A stretch of DNA of 27,029 nucleotides, from assembly GCA_035525045.1 (NCBI GenBank), contig DATLEX010000329.1, positions 1-27,029 on the forward strand. The letters are read 5' to 3'. The translations under genes were made by a program, and so were the position numbers. Below, in pieces: positions 1-7,666 of the stretch (positions within the stretch are counted from its first letter, which is position 1; each line of letters begins with the position of its first letter). Origin of the DNA: DATLEX01 sp035525045. GTDB lineage: Bacteria; Acidobacteriota; Thermoanaerobaculia; Gp7-AA8. The notes below the pieces were generated by a model. The model searched no databases. It was not told the origin of the DNA and was given only the letters and a program-made list of their open reading frames with translations.

Positions 1-1328
1 CCACCGCGCCCGTCCGGGGCGTCGCAGAGCGTCTGCGCGGGGCCTCCCGTGGCGCTGATCCGTTTGAGTTTCCCGCCGGCGAAGAATCCGAGGTGCGTAC
101 TGTCGGGAGACCAGAAGGGGTGCGTGGCGCCCTCGGTGCCGGCCAGAGGCTGGGCGGCCACACCATCCAGCGGGCGGATCCAGATCCTCGACGGCTCTTG
201 ATCCACCTGCGCTACGTACGCGATCCGGGCTCCGTCGGGTGAGAGCGCCATGGCGCCCTGAATGAACCGGAAGGTTGCCATCGGCGGCGCGGGGATCGAA
301 GACTGGAGCAGCCGCGGGGCCTCTCGCGTCATCTGCATCGCGCCCCAGGTGAGCCCGGCGGCAGCCAGAGCGGTCACCAGATGGAGCCCCCAGGCCAGGA
401 CTTCCCGGTGTTTGCGCCGGCGGACGATCGGCGCCGCCACTCCCGCCTGCGATCCGGCCTCGGCGATCCACTGGAGCTGCGTCTTGATGTCGTGCGCGTT
501 CTGCCACCGGTCGTCTTGGTCCTTCTCCAGGCACCGCCGCACCACGTGCTCAAGAGCCGGCGGGGTGAGCGGCTGGAAGGAGCCGATCGGCGGCGGGTCG
601 CGATCGACGATGGCGGCGATGAGGCTCGTCTTCGACTTCCCCTCGAAGGCGCGCCGCCCGGTGAGCATCTCGTACAGGACCGCCCCGAAGGCGAAGATGT
701 CGGTACGGGCGTCCGCTTCCTCTCCTTCCAGTTGTTCGGGCGCCATGTACTGAACGGTCCCCAGAATGGTTCCTTCCTGGGTCAGAGGACGCTGCTGGGT
801 CGGCATGACGGTGAAACCCTGAATCGGATCCGCCGCCGTCATGAGCTTGGCCAGCCCGAAATCGAGCAGTTTCGCGCCGCTCGGGGTGAGGACGATGTTC
901 GATGGCTTCAGATCGCGGTGAATCACACCGCGCCGGTGGGCCTTGTCGAGGGCGTCGGCGATCTGGATCCCGTACTCCAGCACCTCTTCGACCGGAAGGG
1001 GACCGTGGCCGAGACGCTCGGCGAGCGTCTCCCCCTCCAGAAACTCCATGATCAGGAAGTCGCGGCCGTCCTCGTGTCCGACGTCGTAAAGGGCGCAGAT
1101 GTTCGGGTGATTGAGCTGCGAGATCGTCTTCGCCTCGCGCTCGAACCGGAGCTTCAGTTGCGCGTCCTCGGCAAAATGCGCCGGCAGGATCTTGATCGCC
1201 ACGTCGCGGTCCAGACGCGTGTCCCGCCCCCGATAGACCTCGCCCATCCCCCCCGCTCCCACGGGTGCGGTGATCTCGTACGGCCCGAGCCGTGTGCCGG
1301 ATTCGATAGCCAAGTGTGTGTGGCACAT
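1..1328 (-). CDS. Ser/Thr protein kinase with C-terminal PD40 repeats (3' end outside window)
   Basis: About 442 N-terminal residues are visible, read from an ATG at 1328 and open to the window edge. It is a Hanks-type kinase that phosphorylates Ser/Thr of unknown partners. Visible motifs are the glycine loop GAGGMGEVY, the VAIK lysine, HRDLKPSN (His about 137), DFG (Asp about 156), an APE-type MAPEQ motif and the DIFAFG segment of lobe C. One hydrophobic stretch follows at about residues 306-327, so the kinase faces the cytoplasm. The outer part then starts with PD40/TolB-like propeller repeats, shown by SPDGARIAYV and WSPDSTHLGFF. This architecture is very common in Acidobacteriota. It is divergent from the chemoreceptor gene across a 151-base gap. 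All catalytic motifs look intact. The extracellular ligand is unknown. Confidence 0.93.
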   Translation of the reverse strand, partial: MCHTHLAIESGTRLGPYEITAPVGAGGMGEVYRGRDTRLDRDVAIKILPAHFAEDAQLKLRFEREAKTISQLNHPNICALYDVGHEDGRDFLIMEFLEGETLAERLGHGPLPVEEVLEYGIQIADALDKAHRRGVIHRDLKPSNIVLTPSGAKLLDFGLAKLMTAADPIQGFTVMPTQQRPLTQEGTILGTVQYMAPEQLEGEEADARTDIFAFGAVLYEMLTGRRAFEGKSKTSLIAAIVDRDPPPIGSFQPLTPPALEHVVRRCLEKDQDDRWQNAHDIKTQLQWIAEAGSQAGVAAPIVRRRKHREVLAWGLHLVTALAAAGLTWGAMQMTREAPRLLQSSIPAPPMATFRFIQGAMALSPDGARIAYVAQVDQEPSRIWIRPLDGVAAQPLAGTEGATHPFWSPDSTHLGFFAGGKLKRISATGGPAQTLCDAPDGRG

Positions 1329-1479
1329 TATCCACCATCACCTTGGGTCTCTGTCATCCCGAGCAGTCTGGGCAGCTCTACCTCGAGCCGGCGACGGCGT
1401 TCGGGCGCGTGTACCCCCGGCTCGGACTGACACGCCTAGGGCCCGGAGCCTTTTCCCGGCTACACTCGCTGTCGGTCGA

Positions 1480-3567
1480 ATGCTGGTGTCGGACGAGCAG
1501 GTTCAGGGGCCGGCGCGCTCGGGGATGCGCACGAAGTTCATCGTGGCGTTCGTGGTGCAGACGATCGTCATCACCGTGTGCATCGTCCTGGTCCAGCAGT
1601 GGCTGGTCCGGCGGGCCATGGAGCGCCAGACGGTCGAGCAGGGGCGGGCCATCGCCACGACCGTGGAGTCCACGGCCGCCTACTACGTCCTGTTCGGACT
1701 GACCGACGACCTGAAGAACATCATCACCGACCTGCGGCGCAACGAGTCGATCGAATACGCCGACTTCGTGACCCGGGAGGGCACGGTCCTGGCCGCGACC
1801 GCGGCGAGGGTGCCGCCGGCCGTGGCCGGGGCGCCGCTGCGCCGGGCCGACGGGGTGGCCGCCGGGGAGGGCTCGCACCTGTTCGTGCTGCCGTTCTACG
1901 AGTCGCGCGCCGACGCGGGCAGCCCGGAGGTCGCGGCGCGCGGCTTCTTCCGTTTGCTGACGAACGACGAACACGCCGTCACGGCCATCCGCGAGCTGCG
2001 GCGGTGGATCTTCTTCATCGTGCTGGCCGCGCTGCTGCTGGCCGTTGCCTTCGCCTACGTTGCGGCGACCTACTTCATCCGCCCCATCCTGGCCCTGGCG
2101 GGGACGGCACAGCAGATCGCGCAGGGGGACCTGACGCAGCGCGCCCGCGTGCCCTCGACCGACGAAGTGGGATCGCTCGCCGCGGCCTTCAACTCCATGT
2201 CGGCGAACCTGGAGCGAACGGTGAGGAGCGTGGTGCAGTCGCAGGCCAAGCTCAAGTCGGTGGTGGAGACGGTCGACACCCGCTCCCGGACGGTCATCGA
2301 CCGCGTCGACGAGCAGCGCGCCATCATCGACGAGACCTCCCATTCCATCGACCAGCTCAACAGCGGCGTCCGGAAGATCACCGACAACGTCGAGGCGCTC
2401 TCCGCCGCCTCGGAAGAGACCTCCTCCTCCATGCTGGAGATGGTGGCGTCGATGGAAGAGGTCAGCCGCCACACCGATACCCTCTGGGGCTCGGTCGAGG
2501 AGACGGCCTCGGCCACGCATCAGATGGTGTCGTCGATCAACGAGGTCGATCAGAACGTGGTCTATCTCCGGAACTTCGTCACCGAGACCTCCTCCTCGAT
2601 GGTGGAGATGAGCGCCTCCATCGCCGAGGTGGAGACGAACGCGGCGCGCTCGTACGACCTGGCCCTGGCCGTGGCCGACGCCGCCGAGTCGGGGATGAAG
2701 GCCGTGCGGGAGACCATCGACGGGATGGAGCAGATCCGGCGCTCGGTGGCCGAGTCCAACGCGGTCATCTCCCGCCTCGGAGATCGCTCCTTCGCCATCG
2801 GCCGCATCCTGAACGTGATCGAGGACGTGGCCGAGCAGACCAATCTCCTCGCCCTCAACGCCGCCATCCTGGCCGCCCAGGCCGGCGAGTACGGGAAGGG
2901 CTTCTCGGTGGTGGCGGCGGAGATCCGCGAGCTCTCCGAGCGCACCGCCTCCTCCACCCGCGACATCGCCAACCTGATCAAGTCGGTCCAGGAGGAGGTG
3001 GCCAACGCCACGCAGGTCATGACCTCCGGTTCCACCCTGGTGGAGAACGGGGTGAAGCTCTCCCACGAGGCCGGCAAGGCCCTGACCAGGATCCTCGACT
3101 CGGCCTCGAAGTCGTCGGACATGGGGAGGGAGATCGCCAACGCCACGCGGGAACAGGCCGTGGGAAGCGAGACGGTCACGCGCGCCGTGGACCGTCTCCA
3201 GGAAATGGTCCGGCAGATCAGCGCCGCCACGGCCCAGCAGGCGGCCGGCTCCGATCACATCCTCAAGGCCGTGGAGTCGATGCGCGAAGTGACGAAGTAC
3301 GTCCGGCAGGCCATGGTGGAGCAGAAATCGGGCTCGTCGATGATCTCCTCGGCCACCGAGCGGATGATCGAGATGATCCACGAGATCTTCCAGGTGGCGG
3401 CCAGCCAGGCCACCGAGAGCGAGAAGATCGTGTACATCATGGAGCAGGTGCGGGTGATCGCCGAGGGCAACCGGAAGTCGGCCGCCGAGATGAGCGAGGC
3501 CATCTCCCTGCTCAACGAGGCCATCCGCAGCCTCGACGACGAGGTGCAGAAATTCCGGGTGCACTGA
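1480..3567 (+). CDS. methyl-accepting chemotaxis protein
   Basis: A 695-residue transmembrane chemoreceptor. TM1 lies at about residues 20-38, followed by a periplasmic sensor region of about 135 residues. TM2 is at about 176-200, then comes a HAMP domain, then a long coiled-coil signalling domain. The hairpin tip is at about 448-475 and carries EQTNLLALNAAI, but continues LAAQAGEYGKGF where classical receptors have EAARAGE. The cytoplasmic part contains two similar blocks, ETSSSMLEM and ETSSSMVEM, on either side of EETASATHQM, probably adaptation helices. The start is uncertain: ATG 1480 lacks a ribosome site, and in-frame ATG 1525 (MRTKFIVAF) begins just before TM1 and is equally plausible. 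cheW follows after two bases, so the two are co-transcribed. No cheA, cheR or cheB is in the window. Confidence 0.95.
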   Translation: MLVSDEQVQGPARSGMRTKFIVAFVVQTIVITVCIVLVQQWLVRRAMERQTVEQGRAIATTVESTAAYYVLFGLTDDLKNIITDLRRNESIEYADFVTREGTVLAATAARVPPAVAGAPLRRADGVAAGEGSHLFVLPFYESRADAGSPEVAARGFFRLLTNDEHAVTAIRELRRWIFFIVLAALLLAVAFAYVAATYFIRPILALAGTAQQIAQGDLTQRARVPSTDEVGSLAAAFNSMSANLERTVRSVVQSQAKLKSVVETVDTRSRTVIDRVDEQRAIIDETSHSIDQLNSGVRKITDNVEALSAASEETSSSMLEMVASMEEVSRHTDTLWGSVEETASATHQMVSSINEVDQNVVYLRNFVTETSSSMVEMSASIAEVETNAARSYDLALAVADAAESGMKAVRETIDGMEQIRRSVAESNAVISRLGDRSFAIGRILNVIEDVAEQTNLLALNAAILAAQAGEYGKGFSVVAAEIRELSERTASSTRDIANLIKSVQEEVANATQVMTSGSTLVENGVKLSHEAGKALTRILDSASKSSDMGREIANATREQAVGSETVTRAVDRLQEMVRQISAATAQQAAGSDHILKAVESMREVTKYVRQAMVEQKSGSSMISSATERMIEMIHEIFQVAASQATESEKIVYIMEQVRVIAEGNRKSAAEMSEAISLLNEAIRSLDDEVQKFRVH

Positions 3568-3569
3568 CC

Positions 3570-4070
3570 ATGGCCGAGGGAGCGAAGCAGCTTCGCCTCA
3601 TCACGTTTCGCCTCGGCCCGGAGACGTTCGTCGTCGACATCATGGCCCTCCGGCAGATCATCCCCTACAGCGGCTCGACCTCCGTGCCCACGGCGCCGGA
3701 GTTCGTGGAGGGGGTGGTCATCGTCCGGAACGCGGTCATCCCCATCATCGACCTGCGGCAGCGGCTCTACCCGCAGGTGGACGGGAGCGAGAGGCAGCCG
3801 CTCGTCCTGATCACCCACACCACGGCGGGCACGATCGGGCTGAAAGTCGACGAGGTGCGGCGCATCGTGAACGTCCCGCGGGACTCTCTCCTCCCCCCGC
3901 CCCCGCTCGTGCGCGGGATCCGGGGCGAGCTGCTCATTGCGCTGATCCCCCACGGCGAGGAGGTCTACATGCTGCTCGACCTCGAGAGCGTGCTCGACGA
4001 GGGGGAAAAGAAGGAGCTTCACTCCGCGCGCTTGTCGTCAGGGGGGATGTCGGGAACGTCGGAGCGCTGA
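3570..4070 (+). CDS. cheW: CheW-like chemotaxis adaptor
   Basis: A 166-residue single CheW domain that couples chemoreceptors to the CheA kinase. Visible family features are the opening strand LRLITFRLGPETFVVDI, then VPTAPEFVEGVVIVRN and VIPIIDLRQRL, and the second half LVLIT...IGLKVDEVRRIVNV, ending VYMLLDLESVL. The ATG at 3570 lies two bases after the chemoreceptor stop, so translation is probably coupled. The final residues (after about 150) are not conserved CheW and overlap the opposite-strand DUF5522 gene by 52 bases. The adjacent receptor has a non-classical tip, so this CheW may be specialised for it; that is inference. Confidence 0.93.
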   Translation: MAEGAKQLRLITFRLGPETFVVDIMALRQIIPYSGSTSVPTAPEFVEGVVIVRNAVIPIIDLRQRLYPQVDGSERQPLVLITHTTAGTIGLKVDEVRRIVNVPRDSLLPPPPLVRGIRGELLIALIPHGEEVYMLLDLESVLDEGEKKELHSARLSSGGMSGTSER

Positions 4071-4210
4071 TCGCGGCGATACCCCCACGGGCAGTGCCGG
4101 CAGCCCGACTCGCAGCAGGACCCGCGGGCGCGGAGGTACTTCTCCGTGAAGACGATGTACGGCCCTTCGCGGTAGAAATCTTCCCCTTCCACGAGCTCGG
4201 GACTCGGCAC
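4019..4210 (-). CDS. small cysteine-rich DUF5522-like protein
   Basis: A 63-residue protein whose core, YIVFTEKYLRARG followed by CCESGCRHCPWGY, matches the DUF5522 family pattern as I know it. That pattern is a 'FTE-YL--RG' segment followed by four cysteines and a histidine that could bind a metal. Function is unknown. The only start in this frame is GTG at 4210, since an in-frame stop lies just upstream at 4229-4231; an internal GTG at 4192 is an alternative. The first residues (PSPEL) are encoded by a heptamer array (4194-4224). The last 17 or so residues overlap the 3' end of cheW antisense. It faces away from the heptose kinase gene, with 29 bases between the two starts, so the array sits in a divergent promoter region. 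Confidence 0.72.
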   Translation of the reverse strand: MPSPELVEGEDFYREGPYIVFTEKYLRARGSCCESGCRHCPWGYRRDQRSDVPDIPPDDKRAE

Positions 4211-4224
4211 TCGGCACCCGGCAC
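4194..4224. repeat. heptamer array, CACTCGG type
   Basis: Four phased 7-base units (AGCTCGG, GACTCGG, CACTCGG, CACCCGG) plus CAC. No matching inverted arm is seen nearby. It lies between two divergent genes and codes for the first residues of the DUF5522-like protein. Confidence 0.75.
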
Positions 4225-4239
4225 TGTACTATTCGGCCC

Positions 4240-5253
4240 GTGTTTTCGCGCGACCGCCTCCTGCAACTGACCGGAGCGATGCAGGGGAAGCTGATCGTGG
4301 TCTACGGCGACATCGTAGCGGACCGCTTCATCTACGGAACACCGAAGAGGATCTCCCGTGAGGCGCCGGTGCTGATCCTCCGCCAGTACCGCGACGACAT
4401 CCTTCTCGGCGGCGGCGGCAACGCCATCAACAACATCGTGACTCTCGGCGGGCTGCCCATCCCGCTCTCGGTCGTGGGGAAGGACGCGGAGGGAGACGCC
4501 CTCATCGAGCGTCTGACCGGACAGGGCGTCGACTGCGGCGGGGTCCTCCGCGTCGACCGCTACAAGACCCCGACCAAGGTCCGCATCCTCGGCGGCATGC
4601 CCCACGCCTCCCGCCAGCAGATCGTCCGCTACGACATCGAGGACTCGCTGCAGATCACGGAGGAGGAGGCCGAGCGCTTCGCGTGGATGCTGCGCGACCA
4701 GATCGCCATCTGTCATGCCGCGCTAATCAGCGACTACGGGTACGGCGTGGTGACGCCGGCGCTCGCCGCGAACCTGACCGGCTACTCGAAGGGGAAGCCG
4801 GTCACGCTCGACTCCCGCTACGACCTGCTGCGCTATCCCGACGTCACCGCCGCCACGCCCAACGAGGAGGAGGCGGCCGCGGCCGCGGGGATGTCGCTCT
4901 ACGAGGACGACAACGGGCAGAACGTGGAGTTCGTCGGGCAGACGCTCCAGCAGAGCCTCGACGCCGAGGCCATTCTCATCACCCGCGGCAGCCGCGGCAT
5001 GATGCTCCTGGAGCGCAACGGCACGCCGCTGTACATCGCGGTCCACGGCACGGACCAGGTGGCGGACGTCACCGGCGCGGGCGATACGGTCATCGCCACC
5101 TTCACCCTGGCCCTGGCCGCCGGGGCGTCGTGCGCCGAGGCGGCCAAGCTCGCCAACTACGCCGGCGGCATCGTGGTGATGAAGATGGGGACGGCCACGG
5201 CGTCGAACGAGGAGGTCCGACATGCCATCGAGAGGGACGAGGAACTTGGGTGA
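4240..5253 (+). CDS. rfaE1: D-glycero-beta-D-manno-heptose-7-phosphate kinase
   Basis: A 337-residue PfkB/ribokinase-family kinase that makes the 1,7-bisphosphate in ADP-heptose synthesis for LPS core. Evidence: the N-terminal substrate-binding segment with GGGGNAINNIVTLGG, then VVGKDAEGD, and the catalytic anion hole DVTGAGDTV at about residues 276-284 with the catalytic Asp at about 282. It corresponds to the N-terminal half of E. coli HldE. Here kinase and adenylyltransferase are separate adjacent genes, as in many non-enteric bacteria. The start is GTG 4240 (MFSRDRLLQLTG). The stop TGA overlaps the first bases of the GATTTTG hairpin array by two bases. hldD, gmhA and gmhB are not in the window. 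Confidence 0.93.
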   Translation: MFSRDRLLQLTGAMQGKLIVVYGDIVADRFIYGTPKRISREAPVLILRQYRDDILLGGGGNAINNIVTLGGLPIPLSVVGKDAEGDALIERLTGQGVDCGGVLRVDRYKTPTKVRILGGMPHASRQQIVRYDIEDSLQITEEEAERFAWMLRDQIAICHAALISDYGYGVVTPALAANLTGYSKGKPVTLDSRYDLLRYPDVTAATPNEEEAAAAAGMSLYEDDNGQNVEFVGQTLQQSLDAEAILITRGSRGMMLLERNGTPLYIAVHGTDQVADVTGAGDTVIATFTLALAAGASCAEAAKLANYAGGIVVMKMGTATASNEEVRHAIERDEELG

Positions 5254-5328
5254 TTTTGGATTTTGGATTTTGGGTTTTGGATTGGTGAGGGCAGGCAATC
5301 CAAAATCCAAAATCCAAAATCCAAAATC
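5252..5328. repeat. heptamer hairpin, GATTTTG type
   Basis: Left arm 5252-5284: three GATTTTG units, one GGTTTTG and a GATTG stub. Loop 5285-5295. Right arm 5296-5328: CAATC followed by four CAAAATC units. The arms are complementary over 33 bases with a single G-T wobble. It is strikingly AT-rich in a GC-rich genome. It starts inside the rfaE1 stop codon and ends three bases before the rfaE2 ATG, so it fills the whole junction. Confidence 0.95.
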
Positions 5329-5331
5329 ACC

Positions 5332-5817
5332 ATGAACGCTCCAATCCTCACCGAACATGACCTCACGCGGGCTCTGGCCACGGAGCGCGCTCGCGGCAGG
5401 TCCGTGGCCTTCGCCAACGGCGTGTTCGACCTGCTGCACGTGGGGCACGTCCGCTATCTGCAGGGGGCGGCGGCCGTGGCGGACGTGCTGGTGGTGGCCG
5501 TGAACGGGGACGACTCGGTTCGTCTGCTCAAGGGTGAGGGGCGGCCGGTCATGAGCGAGGGTGAGCGCGCGGAGTTGATCTCGGCGATCCGCGGCGTCAC
5601 CTACGTGACGATCTTTCGCGAGACCACACCGGCGCGCCTGCTCGGCGTGCTCCGGCCCGATTTTCAGTGCAAGGGCACCGACTACACGTCCGATTCGGTT
5701 CCGGAAGCGGAGATCGTGCGGTCGTACGGCGGCAGGGTGGTCATCGTCGGCGATCCGAAGAATCACTCCACGAGCGAGATCATCGAGCAGATGAAGAATC
5801 CGAAGCCTGAGGCCTGA
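5332..5817 (+). CDS. rfaE2: D-glycero-beta-D-manno-heptose 1-phosphate adenylyltransferase
   Basis: A 161-residue cytidylyltransferase-like enzyme that transfers AMP from ATP to heptose 1-phosphate, giving ADP-heptose. It matches the C-terminal half of HldE. Motifs: ANGVFDLLHVGHVRYLQ with the nucleotide-binding HVGH at residues 36-39, VAVNGDDSVRLLKG, and CKGTDYT near the end. ATG 5332 is the natural start by family alignment (MNAPILTEHDL). The reading frame is open further upstream only because the heptamer hairpin has no stop in that frame. No ribosome-binding site is seen, since the 33 bases before it are the hairpin arm; start access may depend on hairpin folding or on coupling. The last residues (NPKPEA) are encoded by the next heptamer array. 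Confidence 0.94.
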   Translation: MNAPILTEHDLTRALATERARGRSVAFANGVFDLLHVGHVRYLQGAAAVADVLVVAVNGDDSVRLLKGEGRPVMSEGERAELISAIRGVTYVTIFRETTPARLLGVLRPDFQCKGTDYTSDSVPEAEIVRSYGGRVVIVGDPKNHSTSEIIEQMKNPKPEA

Positions 5818-5821
5818 GGCC
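5801..5821. repeat. short heptamer array, TGAGGCC type
   Basis: CGAAGCC followed by two TGAGGCC units. The array encodes the last residues of rfaE2 and supplies its TGA stop (5815-5817). It ends three bases before the TTG start of the heptosyltransferase gene. Confidence 0.65.
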
Positions 5822-5824
5822 GGT

Positions 5825-6745
5825 TTGCGCATCCTCGTCCTCCGCCTTTCCGCGCTCGGCGACATCATCCACACCATCCCGGCGGTCTCGCTCCTGCGAC
5901 CGGTGGCCGGCGTGGCCTGGGTCGTCGAGGATCCGTATGCCGAGCTGGTGGAGATCGTCGCCGGCGTCACCCCCATTCCGGTGCGGCTGAAGCGCTGGTC
6001 GCGTGCGCCGGCAGCCTGGCGGGGAGAGGCGCGCGCGGCGATCCGGCGCATGCGGGGCTTCGACGCCGCCGTCGACTTCCAGGGTCTTCTCAAGTCGGGC
6101 CTGCTGGCGTGGCTGTCGCGCGCGCCGGTGCGGTTCGGTTTCGACGCCGCCGCGGTCCGGGAGAAGCCGGCCCTCCTGTTCACGAACCGGCACGTGACGG
6201 TCGATCGCTCGCGCCACGTCGTCGACTGGAACCGCGAGCTGGCGGAGGCCGTCACCTCCAACCGGCAGCCGGCGGAAGAGCGCTGGAGGGACTTCCCGGC
6301 CGACCCGCAGGGGAAGGTGGAGCGATTCGCCGGACGCGTCGTCCTCCTCCCCGGCGCCGGAAAGCGGGACAAGCAGTGGCCGGTCGAGAACTATCGCGCC
6401 CTGGTGCAAAGGTACCGCGACCGGACCGTGGTGGCCTGGGGTCCAGGCGAGCGCGGCCTTGCCGAGGCGATCGGCGGCGAGGTGGCTCCCGAGACGAACC
6501 TGCGCGAGCTGGCCGCGCTACTTCGCGGGGCCGCGGCCGTCATAGGAGGAGATACCGGCCCGCTTCACCTCGCCGCCGCGATGGGGACGAAGGCCGTCGG
6601 CCTCTACGGGCCGACGGATCCCCTGCGGAATGGGCCGTACGGCCAGATTGCTTCCACGGTGAATCATTTCCGCGGCCGTGGGCGCAGCATGGAGTCGATC
6701 GGCGTGGACGAGGTCATCGCGAGGATGGAGGAAGTGCTGGGATGA
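5825..6745 (+). CDS. waaC: ADP-heptose:LPS heptosyltransferase I
   Basis: A 306-residue GT9-family (GT-B fold) enzyme that adds heptose from ADP-heptose to Kdo of the LPS inner core at the inner membrane. Features: N-terminal RILVLRLSALGDIIHTIPA typical of WaaC/WaaF, VDFQGLLKSGLLAWLSRA, the middle VVLLPGAGKRDKQWPVE, and C-terminal GGDTGPLHLAAAMGTKAV followed by GLYGPTDP (about residues 241 on). The start is TTG 5825; a normal start codon at this point is absent and the family N-terminus begins exactly here. The stop overlaps the next ATG (ATGA), so translation is coupled. WaaC rather than WaaF is chosen from the N-terminal wording and the neighbours; the sugar position is not certain. Confidence 0.9.
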   Translation: MRILVLRLSALGDIIHTIPAVSLLRPVAGVAWVVEDPYAELVEIVAGVTPIPVRLKRWSRAPAAWRGEARAAIRRMRGFDAAVDFQGLLKSGLLAWLSRAPVRFGFDAAAVREKPALLFTNRHVTVDRSRHVVDWNRELAEAVTSNRQPAEERWRDFPADPQGKVERFAGRVVLLPGAGKRDKQWPVENYRALVQRYRDRTVVAWGPGERGLAEAIGGEVAPETNLRELAALLRGAAAVIGGDTGPLHLAAAMGTKAVGLYGPTDPLRNGPYGQIASTVNHFRGRGRSMESIGVDEVIARMEEVLG

Positions 6746-7482
6746 AAGCTCTATTGACCGTCTTGCTGCTCGTGGCCGCCGAGGCCTCGGGCAACGCCAT
6801 GTTCGACGGCGGGGAGACGCTCGACTTCAATCTCAGTTGGGCCCGGATCTCCGGCGGTTCGGCGCGCATGACCATCGCCCCGCTCGACTCCGAGCGCTAC
6901 CGCATCACGTCCGTCGGCAAGTCGGGACCGTTCTTCTCGCGATTCTTCAAGGTCCGCGACGAGATCGAGTCCATCGTCTCCCGCCCCACCTTCTCCACGC
7001 TGCAATTCCACAAGCGGCTCGACGAGCGCGGCCGCAAGAAGGACGAGCTGACCGTGGTCGATCCCCGGACCAGGACCGCCGTCAGGAAGGGAGAGGAAAT
7101 CGAGGTCCCCTCGCCGGTTCGCGATCCTCTCTCGCTCATCTACTACATCCGGACCCTCGACCTGCTTCCGGGGAAGATCTTCGAGTTCGACATCATCGCC
7201 GACGGGAAGCTGTACACCGTCCACGCCCACGTGATCGGCCGGCAGACCGTCACCACGCCGGCGGGCACCTTTCCGTGCCTGATCGTGGAGCCGAAGATGG
7301 GTTCCGCCGCCGGGGTCTTTCGCGACGATCAGAACCGGCTGCTCGTCTGGTATTCGGACGACGCGCGCCGGCTTCCGGTCCGCATCCGCTCGGACGTCCG
7401 GATCGGCTCGATCACCGCCACGCTGCGCAGCGTGGAGAAGGGGGTGGCGTCGACCGAGCCCGTCACCCAACGGTGGCAGTGA
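6742..7482 (+). CDS. exported DUF3108-like protein
   Basis: A 246-residue protein with a signal peptide (hydrophobic residues about 3-16, cut probably near residue 18). The mature part is a DUF3108-like beta-rich domain: GETLDFNLSWARISGGSARM, then YRITSVGKSGPFFSRFFKVRD with the usual ESIV segment. It ends with LLVWYSDDARRLPVRIRSD and repeated strands. The family is periplasmic or outer-membrane associated and its biochemical role is not established. Overlap by ATGA with waaC suggests a role tied to envelope or LPS; that is inference from context only. It ends the LPS operon. 184 bases separate it from pilB. Confidence 0.8.
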   Translation: MKALLTVLLLVAAEASGNAMFDGGETLDFNLSWARISGGSARMTIAPLDSERYRITSVGKSGPFFSRFFKVRDEIESIVSRPTFSTLQFHKRLDERGRKKDELTVVDPRTRTAVRKGEEIEVPSPVRDPLSLIYYIRTLDLLPGKIFEFDIIADGKLYTVHAHVIGRQTVTTPAGTFPCLIVEPKMGSAAGVFRDDQNRLLVWYSDDARRLPVRIRSDVRIGSITATLRSVEKGVASTEPVTQRWQ

Positions 7483-7500
7483 GGGGGGGAGGGGAGGGCG

Positions 7501-7566
7501 GCTCCCGGTTCATGTTAAAATAACTGGCTTAAGACATTGTACGAATTCAGCGGGTGGTACACTCGC
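7501..7566 (+). promoter_or_regulatory. possible promoter region of the pil operon
   Basis: The 184-base gap 7483-7666 contains an AT-rich stretch (about 7511-7550) unlike the rest of the window. TTGTAC at 7537-7542 and TACACT at 7558-7563 resemble -35 and -10 boxes, but the 15-base spacing is short. No sigma-54 site with correct spacing was found. No gene or heptamer array is seen in this gap. Confidence 0.25.
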
Positions 7567-7666
7567 CGGGCTCGGCGCTGTAGAAGTCGCCGGCAGTCAG
7601 AGCGTTTCCAGGCATGCCCGCTGAGGCGCGAATTCCGTCCGGTCCAATCCGATTAGGTGACAGCGT

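Noticed and set aside
550..1341. Open frame on the minus strand inside the kinase gene
   Set aside because: It is rich in Arg/Gly and off the frame that carries the kinase motifs; it is a shadow of the kinase gene.
1354..1364. TCATCCCGAGC, with its reverse complement at 20394-20404
   Set aside because: An 11-base match at two sites is expected by chance in a window of this size; not enough to claim a repeat family.
1404..1435. GCGTGT/ACACGC inverted pair before the chemoreceptor gene
   Set aside because: Six-base arms with a 17-base loop in GC-rich sequence are not distinctive.
1378..3564. Long minus-strand frame opposite the chemoreceptor
   Set aside because: It is a His/Leu/Gly-rich antisense shadow caused by the GC-biased third codon positions of the receptor gene.
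5263..5331. Upstream extension of rfaE2 through the array
   Set aside because: The frame stays open only because the repeat lacks stops; family alignment puts the start at 5332.
7520..7545. Possible sigma-54 site before pilB (TGGCTT...TTGT)
   Set aside because: The spacing between the GG and GC-type elements is wrong, and GC is absent in the -12 part.
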